Both the position numbers and the translations under genes were made by a program. DNA of 19,498 bases, taken from positions 1 to 19,498 of the forward strand of contig DKLE01000295.1 of assembly GCA_002455605.1 (NCBI GenBank), written 5' to 3'. This DNA comes from Firmicutes bacterium UBA6648. Its GTDB lineage: Bacteria > Bacillota > Clostridia > Peptostreptococcales > Anaerovoracaceae. The notes under the pieces are model-generated. The model saw only the letters and a list, made by a program, of their open reading frames with translations. It searched no databases and was not told the DNA's origin. Of this stretch, positions 8,365 to 14,648 are shown one piece after another; within the stretch, counting starts at the first letter, position 1, and each line of letters starts with the position of its first letter.

Positions 8365-9501
8365 ATGCACAAAAATAAAAAAATAGCTGTAATAATAGCC
8401 GCTGCCGGCTCCGGTACAAGGATGGGCGGCGGCATACCAAAACAATTTTTAGAAATAGAAGGAAAGCCCGTGCTTGTTAAAACTGCTTTGGCGTTTAGCC
8501 AAAATCAGTATATTGACGGCTTTTTTGTCGTTACGGGAGAAGAATATATTGAAAAGTCAAAGAAGCTTTTAGAAGGAATTGATAAATTTATGGGTGTGGT
8601 TGCCGGCGGAGCCCAACGGCAGGATTCGGTATATAACGGATTGAAAGTGCTGCAGGCGGATATGGATTATGTTCTGGTGCATGATGCGGCGAGACCTTTT
8701 GTTGCTCAAGACATTATAAACAGAGTCGTTGAGAAAGCCGTAGAAAAGGGCACTGCTGTTGCTGCCGTAGCAGTTAAAGATACCATAAAGACCATAGAGG
8801 ATGAGGAACAGTTTAAAAGCACACTGCCGAGAAATCAGCTGAGAAGCGTGCAGACTCCTCAGGGTTTTAGAAAAAACATTATTGTAAAAGCTTATGAAAA
8901 AGCCTGTGCCGAAGAATTTTATGGAACAGATGATGCTGCTCTTGTGGAACGAATGGGAGTTCCCGTATACGTTGTTGAGGGCGGTTATGACAATATAAAG
9001 ATTACAACAAAAGAGGATATGCCTATGGAATACAGAATTGGTACAGGATACGATGTACATCGGTTTGCTGAAAACAGAAGGTTGATTTTAGGAGGTGTGG
9101 AGGTGCCTTATAAGCTGGGGCTGTTAGGACATTCGGATGCCGATGTTTTAGTACATGCGGTGATGGATGCTCTGTTGGGTGCTGCTGCATTGGGCGATAT
9201 AGGGAGGCACTTTCCGGATAGTGATGAAAAGTACAAAGGAGCTTCCAGTATGAAATTGTTGGAAAATGTTTCGGATTTATTGGAAAATAAAGGGTACAGT
9301 ATCGGCAATATCGATGCTACTATAATAGCCCAAGAGCCTAAGCTGTCTCCTTTTATTGATGAGATGAAAATAAATATTGCTGAAACGTTAAAAATAAGTC
9401 ATAATAAGGTGAATATAAAAGCGACTACAACAGAAAGACTGGGCTTTACCGGACGGAAAGAAGGTATTGCTTCAGAAGCTGTCTGCATATTGAATAAATA
9501 A
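8365..9501 (+). CDS. ispDF: Bifunctional IspD-IspF fusion (MEP isoprenoid pathway)
   Basis: This 378-residue protein carries two non-consecutive MEP pathway enzymes. Residues 1 to about 219 are IspD (MEP cytidylyltransferase), with the nucleotide-binding motif [16 protein letters not shown] at 12-27 and VHDAARPF further on. Residues about 221-378 are IspF (MECDP synthase), with metal ligands D230, H232 and H264 and the conserved HSDADV at 256-261. The two domains join with essentially no linker. The intermediate enzyme IspE is not in the window. Fused IspDF is well known in some proteobacteria, whereas the genes are usually separate in Firmicutes. The start lies four bases after the yacL stop with only a weak GAGA site. 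A strong internal ribosome binding site precedes codon 221 (separate entry). Confidence 0.95.
   Translation: MHKNKKIAVIIAAAGSGTRMGGGIPKQFLEIEGKPVLVKTALAFSQNQYIDGFFVVTGEEYIEKSKKLLEGIDKFMGVVAGGAQRQDSVYNGLKVLQADMDYVLVHDAARPFVAQDIINRVVEKAVEKGTAVAAVAVKDTIKTIEDEEQFKSTLPRNQLRSVQTPQGFRKNIIVKAYEKACAEEFYGTDDAALVERMGVPVYVVEGGYDNIKITTKEDMPMEYRIGTGYDVHRFAENRRLILGGVEVPYKLGLLGHSDADVLVHAVMDALLGAAALGDIGRHFPDSDEKYKGASSMKLLENVSDLLENKGYSIGNIDATIIAQEPKLSPFIDEMKINIAETLKISHNKVNIKATTTERLGFTGRKEGIASEAVCILNK
9013..9027 (+). promoter_or_regulatory. Internal ribosome binding site and start codon for free IspF
   Basis: GAGG (9013-9016) is followed after eight bases by an in-frame ATG at 9025. A product started there would be 158 residues, the normal length of a stand-alone IspF, and would begin [14 protein letters not shown] as single-domain IspF proteins do. 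Another ATG at 9019 is too close to the GAGG. This looks like the former ispF start retained inside the fusion. Confidence 0.45.
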
Positions 9502-9522
9502 TTGAAGGAGATCTTATAGAAA

Positions 9523-11250
9523 ATGAAATTGTCTAAAATGCATTTGAAAACTTTAAGAGAAGTGCCTAACGAAGCAGAAATTGCCAGTCATATTCTGCTT
9601 ATAAGGACAGGCATGATCAGAAAATTGGTATCGGGTGTTTACGGATTTATGCCTCTTGGATGGCGTTCCATAAGAAAAATCGAAGAAATCATCAGACAAG
9701 AGATGGACGATAAGGGAGCGCAGGAAATCCATATGTCCGCAGTTCAGCCGGCAGAGCTTTGGATGGAATCCGGAAGATGGTTTAAATATGGTCCGGAACT
9801 CTGGCGATTAAAAGACAGGAACGGAAGGGATTTTTGCCTGGGGCCTACTCATGAAGAAATCTTTACAGATATTGTTAGAAATGATGTGAACTCTTATCGT
9901 CAGCTTCCGTTAAATCTTTATCAAATTCAGACAAAGTATAGAGATGAAGCAAGACCAAGATTTGGCTTGATGAGAAGCAGAGAGTTTATTATGAAGGATT
10001 CCTATTCCTTTGATAGGAATTTTGATGATCTGGATAAGAGCTATGATGATATGTACGATGCTTATGAAAGAATTTTTTCACGGTGCGGATTAACTTTCAG
10101 AGCGGTTGAAGCGGATACAGGAGCTATAGGTGGCAGCAATTCTCATGAATTTACAGCTTTGTCCGAGGTGGGAGAAAGCGAAATCGCTTATTGCGAAAAA
10201 TGTAATATGGCTGCAACTACTGAAAAAGCTTTGTGCAAGGATGCACCGGCTTCTGATGCAGCAGAGCTGGCTTTGGAAGAAGTTTATACACCGGGAACAA
10301 AGACTATTGAAGAGGTATCCAACTTCCTAAACTTAGATCAGACTCAGACAATGAAAGCTTTGCTGTTTGTAACCTATGATGATAATGAAGAGGAAGACGG
10401 TTATGTGGCTGCTTTTGTCCGAGGTGACAGGGAGCTGAATATGATAAAGCTGGTGAATGCACTAAATATTCCGGAGCATGCAATTGCTTTCGCAGATGAG
10501 GCTAAAATGGGAGCGAGCACAGGAAGTGTGGGAGGTTTTACAGGGCCAGTAGGATTGCATGATTGTAAAATTGTTGTGGACAGTGAGCTTTTGGGTCAAA
10601 AAAATCTTTGTGCAGGAGCATGTAAGGAAGATTATCACTTAAAAAATGTAAATTATGGAAGAGACTATAAGGCGGATATTGTAGCTGATATTAAAATGCT
10701 TAAGGCCGGAGATCCATGTCCGGTATGCGGAGCTCCTGTAAAGCATGCCAGAGGCATTGAAGTAGGGCAGGTGTTTAAGCTTGGTACTAAATACAGCGAC
10801 TCAATGGGCGCTTATTATAAGGATGAAAATCAAAAAGATCAGCTGATTGTTATGGGCTGTTACGGAATTGGAGTAACAAGGACTTTGGCCGCTGTTGTAG
10901 AACAGCATCATGATGAGAACGGGATTATTTGGCCTATGTCTGTGGCCCCTTATCATGTAATTATTACACTGGTTAGCCCAGAGGATGCAGTTCAGGCTGA
11001 AATGGCAGAATCTATCTATTCAAAACTGGTAGAAGCAGGTGTGGAGGTTTTGCTGGATGACAGAAAAGAACGGCCGGGAGTTAAGTTTAAGGATGCAGAT
11101 CTCCTTGGCATTCCAATCCGCATTACTGTAGGAAGAGGTGCGGTAAATGGACAGATAGAATATAAACTTAGAAGGGAATGCGATAAAGAAGAGATTTCTT
11201 CGGAAGAAGCTGTTGTCAGAGCGATTAAAACAGTAAATGAGGAGAAATAA
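9523..11250 (+). CDS. proS: Prolyl-tRNA synthetase, bacterial type with editing insert
   Basis: This 575-residue class II synthetase charges tRNA-Pro. Motif 2 is seen in PTHEEIF and the following YRDEARPRFGLMRSREF segment. Motif 3 is GIGVTRTLAAVVEQ, and the anticodon-binding domain occupies about the last 110 residues. Between motifs 2 and 3 lies the YbaK-like insert (about residues 235-385) that removes wrongly attached alanine. It is flanked by CxxC pairs (C224/C227 and C399/C402) that could hold a zinc ion. Overall length matches the E. coli type (about 572) rather than the shorter archaeal form. AAGGAG (9505-9510) sits 12 bases before the ATG, a longer spacing than usual. proS here takes the place that gltX has in Bacillus. 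No T-box leader is present. Confidence 0.97.
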   Translation: MKLSKMHLKTLREVPNEAEIASHILLIRTGMIRKLVSGVYGFMPLGWRSIRKIEEIIRQEMDDKGAQEIHMSAVQPAELWMESGRWFKYGPELWRLKDRNGRDFCLGPTHEEIFTDIVRNDVNSYRQLPLNLYQIQTKYRDEARPRFGLMRSREFIMKDSYSFDRNFDDLDKSYDDMYDAYERIFSRCGLTFRAVEADTGAIGGSNSHEFTALSEVGESEIAYCEKCNMAATTEKALCKDAPASDAAELALEEVYTPGTKTIEEVSNFLNLDQTQTMKALLFVTYDDNEEEDGYVAAFVRGDRELNMIKLVNALNIPEHAIAFADEAKMGASTGSVGGFTGPVGLHDCKIVVDSELLGQKNLCAGACKEDYHLKNVNYGRDYKADIVADIKMLKAGDPCPVCGAPVKHARGIEVGQVFKLGTKYSDSMGAYYKDENQKDQLIVMGCYGIGVTRTLAAVVEQHHDENGIIWPMSVAPYHVIITLVSPEDAVQAEMAESIYSKLVEAGVEVLLDDRKERPGVKFKDADLLGIPIRITVGRGAVNGQIEYKLRRECDKEEISSEEAVVRAIKTVNEEK

Positions 11251-11253
11251 GAA

Positions 11254-11865
11254 ATGGAATTCATTTCTTTAATGGAGTTAATAGGAACTGTGGCGTTTGC
11301 AGCAGCAGGAGCACTTGTGGCTATTGATAAAGAATTGGATTATTACGGCATCTCCATTTTTGCCATAATAACAGCAGTAGGCGGAGGTATTGTTCGGGAT
11401 ATTATTATTAATATTCCTGTACCTGTTTCGTTAGCTAATCCACTCTACATAATCATTAGCTTAGTGACAACTGCTATCGTAATAGCCTTTTATAAAAAGA
11501 TTGTTAAATATCATAATGTAGTAATGTTCTGTGATGCAATAGGCTTGGCCGCTTTTACTGCTATAGGAGCAGAAGTTGCGTTAGTAAATGATGTATATAT
11601 GCCTTTTGTTGTTATAACGCTAGCTGTTTTAACGGGAACGGGCGGCGGAGTTATTCGGGATGCCATGTGTGGAGATATTCCTTATGTTTTTAGAGAGGAA
11701 GTTTATGCTGTTGCCTCTGTCCTGGGCGCAATAGCTTTTATGACGATTTATCCTTATTTTGGAAAACATGCCGCGGTTTATACTTCTTTTGGTGTAACCC
11801 TTGCTGCAAGATTGGTATCGATGAAATTCAATTTACATCTGAAAAAGGTTGCAAAACAAGGATAG
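11254..11865 (+). CDS. UPF0126/TRIC-like membrane protein
   Basis: This 203-residue integral membrane protein is built from two similar halves. Each half has three hydrophobic segments and a glycine-rich signature: GGGIVRDII near residue 45 and GGGVIRDAM near residue 130. This duplicated pattern defines the UPF0126 family (YicG/YvgT), which is related to trimeric intracellular cation channels. Proposed roles are cation conductance or glycine uptake, and the substrate here is unknown. The start codon follows the proS stop by three bases, with a GGAG ribosome binding site inside the end of proS, so the two genes are co-translated. Nothing links its function to proS beyond position. Confidence 0.88.
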   Translation: MEFISLMELIGTVAFAAAGALVAIDKELDYYGISIFAIITAVGGGIVRDIIINIPVPVSLANPLYIIISLVTTAIVIAFYKKIVKYHNVVMFCDAIGLAAFTAIGAEVALVNDVYMPFVVITLAVLTGTGGGVIRDAMCGDIPYVFREEVYAVASVLGAIAFMTIYPYFGKHAAVYTSFGVTLAARLVSMKFNLHLKKVAKQG

Positions 11866-11874
11866 GAGAACAGT

Positions 11875-12390
11875 ATGTGGGCTGGTGGAGTACGAGTAGT
11901 AATATTTGACGACGAGAAAAGGATACTTATGGTAAGGCAACATCATGAAAATAAAGATATTTGGATGGTGCCCGGCGGAGCTATTGAAGAACATGAAGAT
12001 GCACATCAGGCGGCTGTCCGTGAGGTAAAAGAAGAGACAGGACTTGATGTAGAAATAGAGAAGCTTATTTGGCATGTGGAAGAAGTTTCGGAAGCCCGGG
12101 GTCAACGATTTGTAAATTTCTTTTTGGCAAGAATCTGCGGAGGAAATTTGGAGCTCGGATATGATCCGGAACTGTTCGGCCAGGAACAAGTGATGAAAGA
12201 AGTAAAATTTATTTCAAGAGAAGAGCTTAAAGGGCTGGATAATGTTTATCCGGATTATTTAAGGGGAGAGCTTTGGGATTTCATGGATTATTTCTTCGGC
12301 TTGGAAAAGTTCGAAGGCCATTTAGAAAGAGAAGTATTGACCGGCTTAAAAAAACGGGATAAAAATTACGATAGCTTTAAATTAAGATAA
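11875..12390 (+). CDS. NUDIX hydrolase
   Basis: This 171-residue protein has a complete Nudix box at about residues 37-59: G-x5-E-x7-R-E-V-K-E-E-T-G-L. That is the metal- and diphosphate-binding motif of enzymes that cleave nucleoside diphosphates linked to another group. The N terminus (VRVVIFDDEKRILMVRQH) is the usual first strand of the fold. The C terminus is about 40 residues longer than in minimal MutT proteins and may help select the substrate, which cannot be read here. AGGAG (11864-11868) overlaps the stop of the preceding gene and lies six bases before the ATG. It is a typical housecleaning or nucleotide-salvage gene carried in the operon. Confidence 0.9.
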   Translation: MWAGGVRVVIFDDEKRILMVRQHHENKDIWMVPGGAIEEHEDAHQAAVREVKEETGLDVEIEKLIWHVEEVSEARGQRFVNFFLARICGGNLELGYDPELFGQEQVMKEVKFISREELKGLDNVYPDYLRGELWDFMDYFFGLEKFEGHLEREVLTGLKKRDKNYDSFKLR

Positions 12391-12410
12391 TAATAGAAGG
12401 AGAGAAATGT

Positions 12411-12899
12411 ATGAAAAAAATTGTAACAATTGAAATGGAAAACGGAGACATCATGAAGGGGGAACTGTATCCTGAAATTGCACCGGAGACAGTTAAGAAC
12501 TTTGAAGAATTGGCAAAGTCAGGTTTTTATGACGGTCTTATTTTCCATCGAGTTATTCCAGGATTTATGATTCAGGGAGGAGATCCCACAGGAACAGGAA
12601 CGGGAGGACCGGGACATACCATTAAGGGTGAATTTTCTGCCAACGGCTTTGAAAACAATTTAAAGCATACAAAGGGTGTTCTATCTATGGCAAGGGCGAT
12701 GGATCCAAATTCAGCAGGATCACAGTTCTTTATCATGGTAGCAGATTCTCCTCATTTAGACGGACAGTATGCAGCCTTTGGAAAAATTACGGAAGGAATT
12801 GAAACAGCGGATAAAATTGTCAGCGTAAAAAGAGACTTTTCAGATAAGCCGAAAGAAAAGCAGGCCATGAAGAAAGTAACTGTTGAGGATGTGGAATAA
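12411..12899 (+). CDS. Cyclophilin-type peptidyl-prolyl isomerase
   Basis: This 162-residue single-domain cyclophilin has no signal peptide and so is cytoplasmic. It catalyses cis-trans isomerisation of proline peptide bonds in protein folding. Active-site features include R47 in FHRVIPGFMIQGGD, the NSAGSQFFIM segment at about 99-108, and the cyclosporin-loop region HLDGQYAAFG. In that loop His stands where eukaryotic cyclophilin A has its drug-contacting Trp121. This substitution is common in bacteria and usually lowers cyclosporin affinity. A GGAGAG ribosome binding site precedes the ATG. It is the last gene of the run that starts at yacL and is followed about 115 bases later by a strong terminator. 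Confidence 0.95.
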   Translation: MKKIVTIEMENGDIMKGELYPEIAPETVKNFEELAKSGFYDGLIFHRVIPGFMIQGGDPTGTGTGGPGHTIKGEFSANGFENNLKHTKGVLSMARAMDPNSAGSQFFIMVADSPHLDGQYAAFGKITEGIETADKIVSVKRDFSDKPKEKQAMKKVTVEDVE

Positions 12900-12950
12900 T
12901 TATCCGGTTTAAGGGATGAATTACGAAGTACCGCAAATTAGTATTATAAT

Positions 12951-12967
12951 TGTTACAATCTTGTAAT
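12951..12967 (+). promoter_or_regulatory. WalR-like direct repeat, upstream copy
   Basis: TGTTAC-N5-TGTAAT fits the published WalR (YycF) consensus TGTWAH-N5-TGTWAH at every fixed position, with the half-sites 11 bases apart. It lies upstream of the ppi terminator, so it may serve a distant role, drive a short RNA, or be a chance match in AT-rich DNA. Confidence 0.35.
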
Positions 12968-13013
12968 ATGTTGGTATATGGTGTAACGTATCTAAAGTAA
13001 AAAAATATAGATT

Positions 13014-13061
13014 AAAAAAACCGGAATCATATTGAAATTTCAATATGATTCGGTTTTTTTT
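13014..13061 (+). terminator. Strong intrinsic terminator after ppi
   Basis: A run of A and the arm ACCGGAATCATATTG pair with CAATATGATTCGGT around an AAATTT loop, with one bulged G. Eight T follow. The stem is about 20 pairs including the A/T ends. It closes the yacL-to-ppi transcription unit and separates it from the M23 gene. Confidence 0.93.
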
Positions 13062-13096
13062 AATGTGAAATCTATGTGAAGAACATATGGTAAGGG

Positions 13097-13125
13097 TTGA
13101 CTTTCTTGTAACAATCCTGTAACAT
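13097..13125 (+). promoter_or_regulatory. Candidate promoter of the M23 gene
   Basis: TTGACT (13097-13102) and TAACAT (13120-13125) are spaced by 17 bases. The -10 is poor and coincides with the second half of the WalR-like repeat. An alternative -10 is TATGCT (13146-13151). In that case the repeat would sit just upstream of the -35 position, as expected for an activator-dependent promoter. Confidence 0.35.
13107..13123 (+). promoter_or_regulatory. WalR-like direct repeat, promoter-proximal copy
   Basis: TGTAAC-N5-TGTAAC is an exact direct repeat that fits the WalR consensus TGTWAH-N5-TGTWAH. It lies about 117 bases before the start of a cell wall peptidase gene, the functional class that WalRK controls in Bacillus and Staphylococcus. 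Binding by another OmpR-family regulator is also possible. Confidence 0.5.
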
Positions 13126-13157
13126 TACAGGGTAGCCAAAAATAGTATGCTATGTAA

Positions 13158-13216
13158 GATAGTTATCTGAACCTATCTCTTGAAAGGGGATAATAGACAA
13201 AACTAGCAAAAGCTAG
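13158..13216 (+). other. Structured 5' leader of the M23 gene
   Basis: CTATC (13173-13177) can pair with upstream GATAG (13158-13162). Alternatively, TATCTCT (13174-13180) pairs with GGGGATA (13186-13192) around a TGAAA loop, so the two forms exclude each other. A third hairpin, CTAGC-AAAA-GCTAG, spans 13203-13216. The stems are short, and it does not match a riboswitch class that I know. Confidence 0.3.
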
Positions 13217-13239
13217 AAAAGATAAAAGGAATCTAGAAT

Positions 13240-14544
13240 ATGAATGAAAAAATAAGAAATACTATTTGTATCATGAAAGATAATTTTACTTCAGAAAAAA
13301 TTGTGCAGGCCACAAAGAACTTTTCAAAGCGTCAGAAGGCTATAGCCGGAGGAACTGTTGGGATATTGGCACTTGCTGCTATTCTCTCCGTGACTCCCAT
13401 GGTGCCTGTAGGAACATCTATGAATATAGGAAACAGCAAAGCCGTTCAAGAAGAACGCCTTGTCCTTGAGAAATCTGCAAACGATATACAGTGGCTCATA
13501 GGCATTGGGGGCAAAACTGTATTGGCAGTAGATTCGGAAGAAGAAGCAAAGGCTGTTTTTGAAGGATTAAAAGCATATTATCTAAGTAATACATCCGATC
13601 CAAATGCAAGTGTTGTTTTTGATAAAGAAATCAGATGGGATCCCTACGATGCAAAAGCTGTAGGCGGCGAACCTGCATGGGTTATGAGTGCTGCGGATGC
13701 GATTAATTATATTATAAAAGGAACAGCCACTCCGAAGACCTATGTGGTTCAGGGGGGAGACACTGTTTGGGACATTGCTGTAAAAAATGGAATGTCTCTT
13801 GAAGAACTGGAAAAGATGAATCCTGGAATCAGTTCATCCAGGCTGCAAATTGGTTCAGTAGTAAATCTCTATGAATCAAAGCCGTTTGTAGCTATTACTA
13901 CCACAGAAACGGTAGTGGCCACAGAGACTATCCCATATGAAACTGTCTATGAAGATACAAGCTCAATGTACAGAGGACAGTCCAAAGTGCAAACAGCAGG
14001 GGTAAGCGGCAGCAAGCAGGTAACTTCACAGGTTATAAAACAAAACGGAGCGGTTATTGCTTCAAATGTTTTAAATGAACAGATTTTAGCAGAGCCGCAG
14101 AATCAAATCTCCTTAAAAGGAACAGGGGCGGTTCCGGCTTATACTGCCAGCATTGGAAGCTCTGCAAAATCCAGCGGCATTCTAGGCGCACCAACGGCGC
14201 ATATAGAAGTATCGTCCGCTTATGGAGCTAGCAGAGGAAGCAGAAGGCATGCAGGTATAGACTTGCGTAATCCGGCAGGAACACCTTTTGGTGCTGCTGC
14301 TGACGGAGTTGTTATTTATGCCGGATATTCCGGTTCTTACGGAAACATTGTTAAAGTCGATCACGGCGGCGGACTTCAGACCTATTATGCTCATTGCAAC
14401 AGCATGTGTGTTTCAGTGGGAGACACGGTTACAAAAGGGCAGACTTTAGGAACGGTAGGAAGCACAGGCAATGCTACAGGCAATGTACTTCACTTTGAAG
14501 TTCGAATCAACGGAGTAGCACAAAACCCGATGAATTATATTTAA
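13240..14544 (+). CDS. Membrane-anchored LysM-G5-M23 peptidase-like cell wall protein
   Basis: This 434-residue protein has a 33-residue N-terminal tail, one membrane segment at about 34-52 that anchors it or acts as a signal, a LysM peptidoglycan-binding domain at about 166-212, a G5 domain at about 213-290, and a C-terminal M23 (lysostaphin-type) domain at about 320-434. M23 enzymes cut peptide cross-links of the cell wall. The zinc ligands H337, D341 and H418 and the catalytic-type H385 (YAH) are present. However, the usual H-L-H motif reads V416-L-H418, so the first His is lost. The codon is GTA at 14485-14487, so this is not a reading error of mine. Activity may be reduced or regulatory. 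AAGGA (13226-13230) lies nine bases before the ATG. The gene has its own control region with WalR-like repeats. Confidence 0.93.
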   Translation: MNEKIRNTICIMKDNFTSEKIVQATKNFSKRQKAIAGGTVGILALAAILSVTPMVPVGTSMNIGNSKAVQEERLVLEKSANDIQWLIGIGGKTVLAVDSEEEAKAVFEGLKAYYLSNTSDPNASVVFDKEIRWDPYDAKAVGGEPAWVMSAADAINYIIKGTATPKTYVVQGGDTVWDIAVKNGMSLEELEKMNPGISSSRLQIGSVVNLYESKPFVAITTTETVVATETIPYETVYEDTSSMYRGQSKVQTAGVSGSKQVTSQVIKQNGAVIASNVLNEQILAEPQNQISLKGTGAVPAYTASIGSSAKSSGILGAPTAHIEVSSAYGASRGSRRHAGIDLRNPAGTPFGAAADGVVIYAGYSGSYGNIVKVDHGGGLQTYYAHCNSMCVSVGDTVTKGQTLGTVGSTGNATGNVLHFEVRINGVAQNPMNYI

Positions 14545-14571
14545 ACTTGTTTTTATTATAGTTAAAATGGG

Positions 14572-14600
14572 TATACAACTGAAGCAGAATATTGTATAAT
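14572..14600 (+). promoter_or_regulatory. Promoter before cysS
   Basis: TATACA (14572-14577) and a perfect TATAAT (14595-14600) are 17 bases apart, 49 bases before the cysS start codon. Transcription would begin near 14607, inside the hairpin described next. Confidence 0.55.
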
Positions 14601-14602
14601 TT

Positions 14603-14624
14603 TAGGGCAGGTTTACCTGCCCTA
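14603..14624 (+). promoter_or_regulatory. Perfect hairpin at the predicted 5' end of the cysS mRNA
   Basis: TAGGGCAGG (14603-14611) and CCTGCCCTA (14616-14624) form a perfect nine-pair stem around TTTA. It could be an operator just after the -10 box, a 5' stem protecting the mRNA, or a weak terminator for the M23 gene. The bases after it (TGTTTG) are not a good T-run. Confidence 0.5.
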
Positions 14625-14648
14625 TGTTTGTATGAAAGGGAGGGCATT

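Larger units (their letters stand above)
12900..13239. other. 340-base intergenic control region between ppi and the M23 gene
   Basis: This is the only gene-free stretch above 300 bases. It holds, in order, a WalR-like direct repeat (12951-12967), a strong terminator (13014-13061), a TGTGAA-N4-TGTGAA repeat (13065-13080), a second WalR-like repeat (13107-13123) overlapping a possible promoter, and a leader with small hairpins (13158-13216) before the ribosome binding site. No open reading frame with a ribosome binding site was seen. Confidence 0.8.

Noticed and set aside
8569..9060. 163-codon open frame on the minus strand within ispDF
   Set aside because: It is antisense to well-conserved IspD sequence, and its translation looks like no protein family.
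13130..13239. Cyclic di-AMP (ydaO) riboswitch before the M23 gene
   Set aside because: The gene context is right, but the leader is short and I cannot find the conserved ydaO core segments. A covariance search would settle it.
14545..14648. T-box leader before cysS
   Set aside because: The space between promoter and start codon is only about 40 bases, and no T-box core sequence is present.
14592..14648. 19-residue N-terminal extension of CysS
   Set aside because: It would run through the promoter -10 and hairpin and lacks a ribosome binding site. The ATG at 14649 gives the normal family length.
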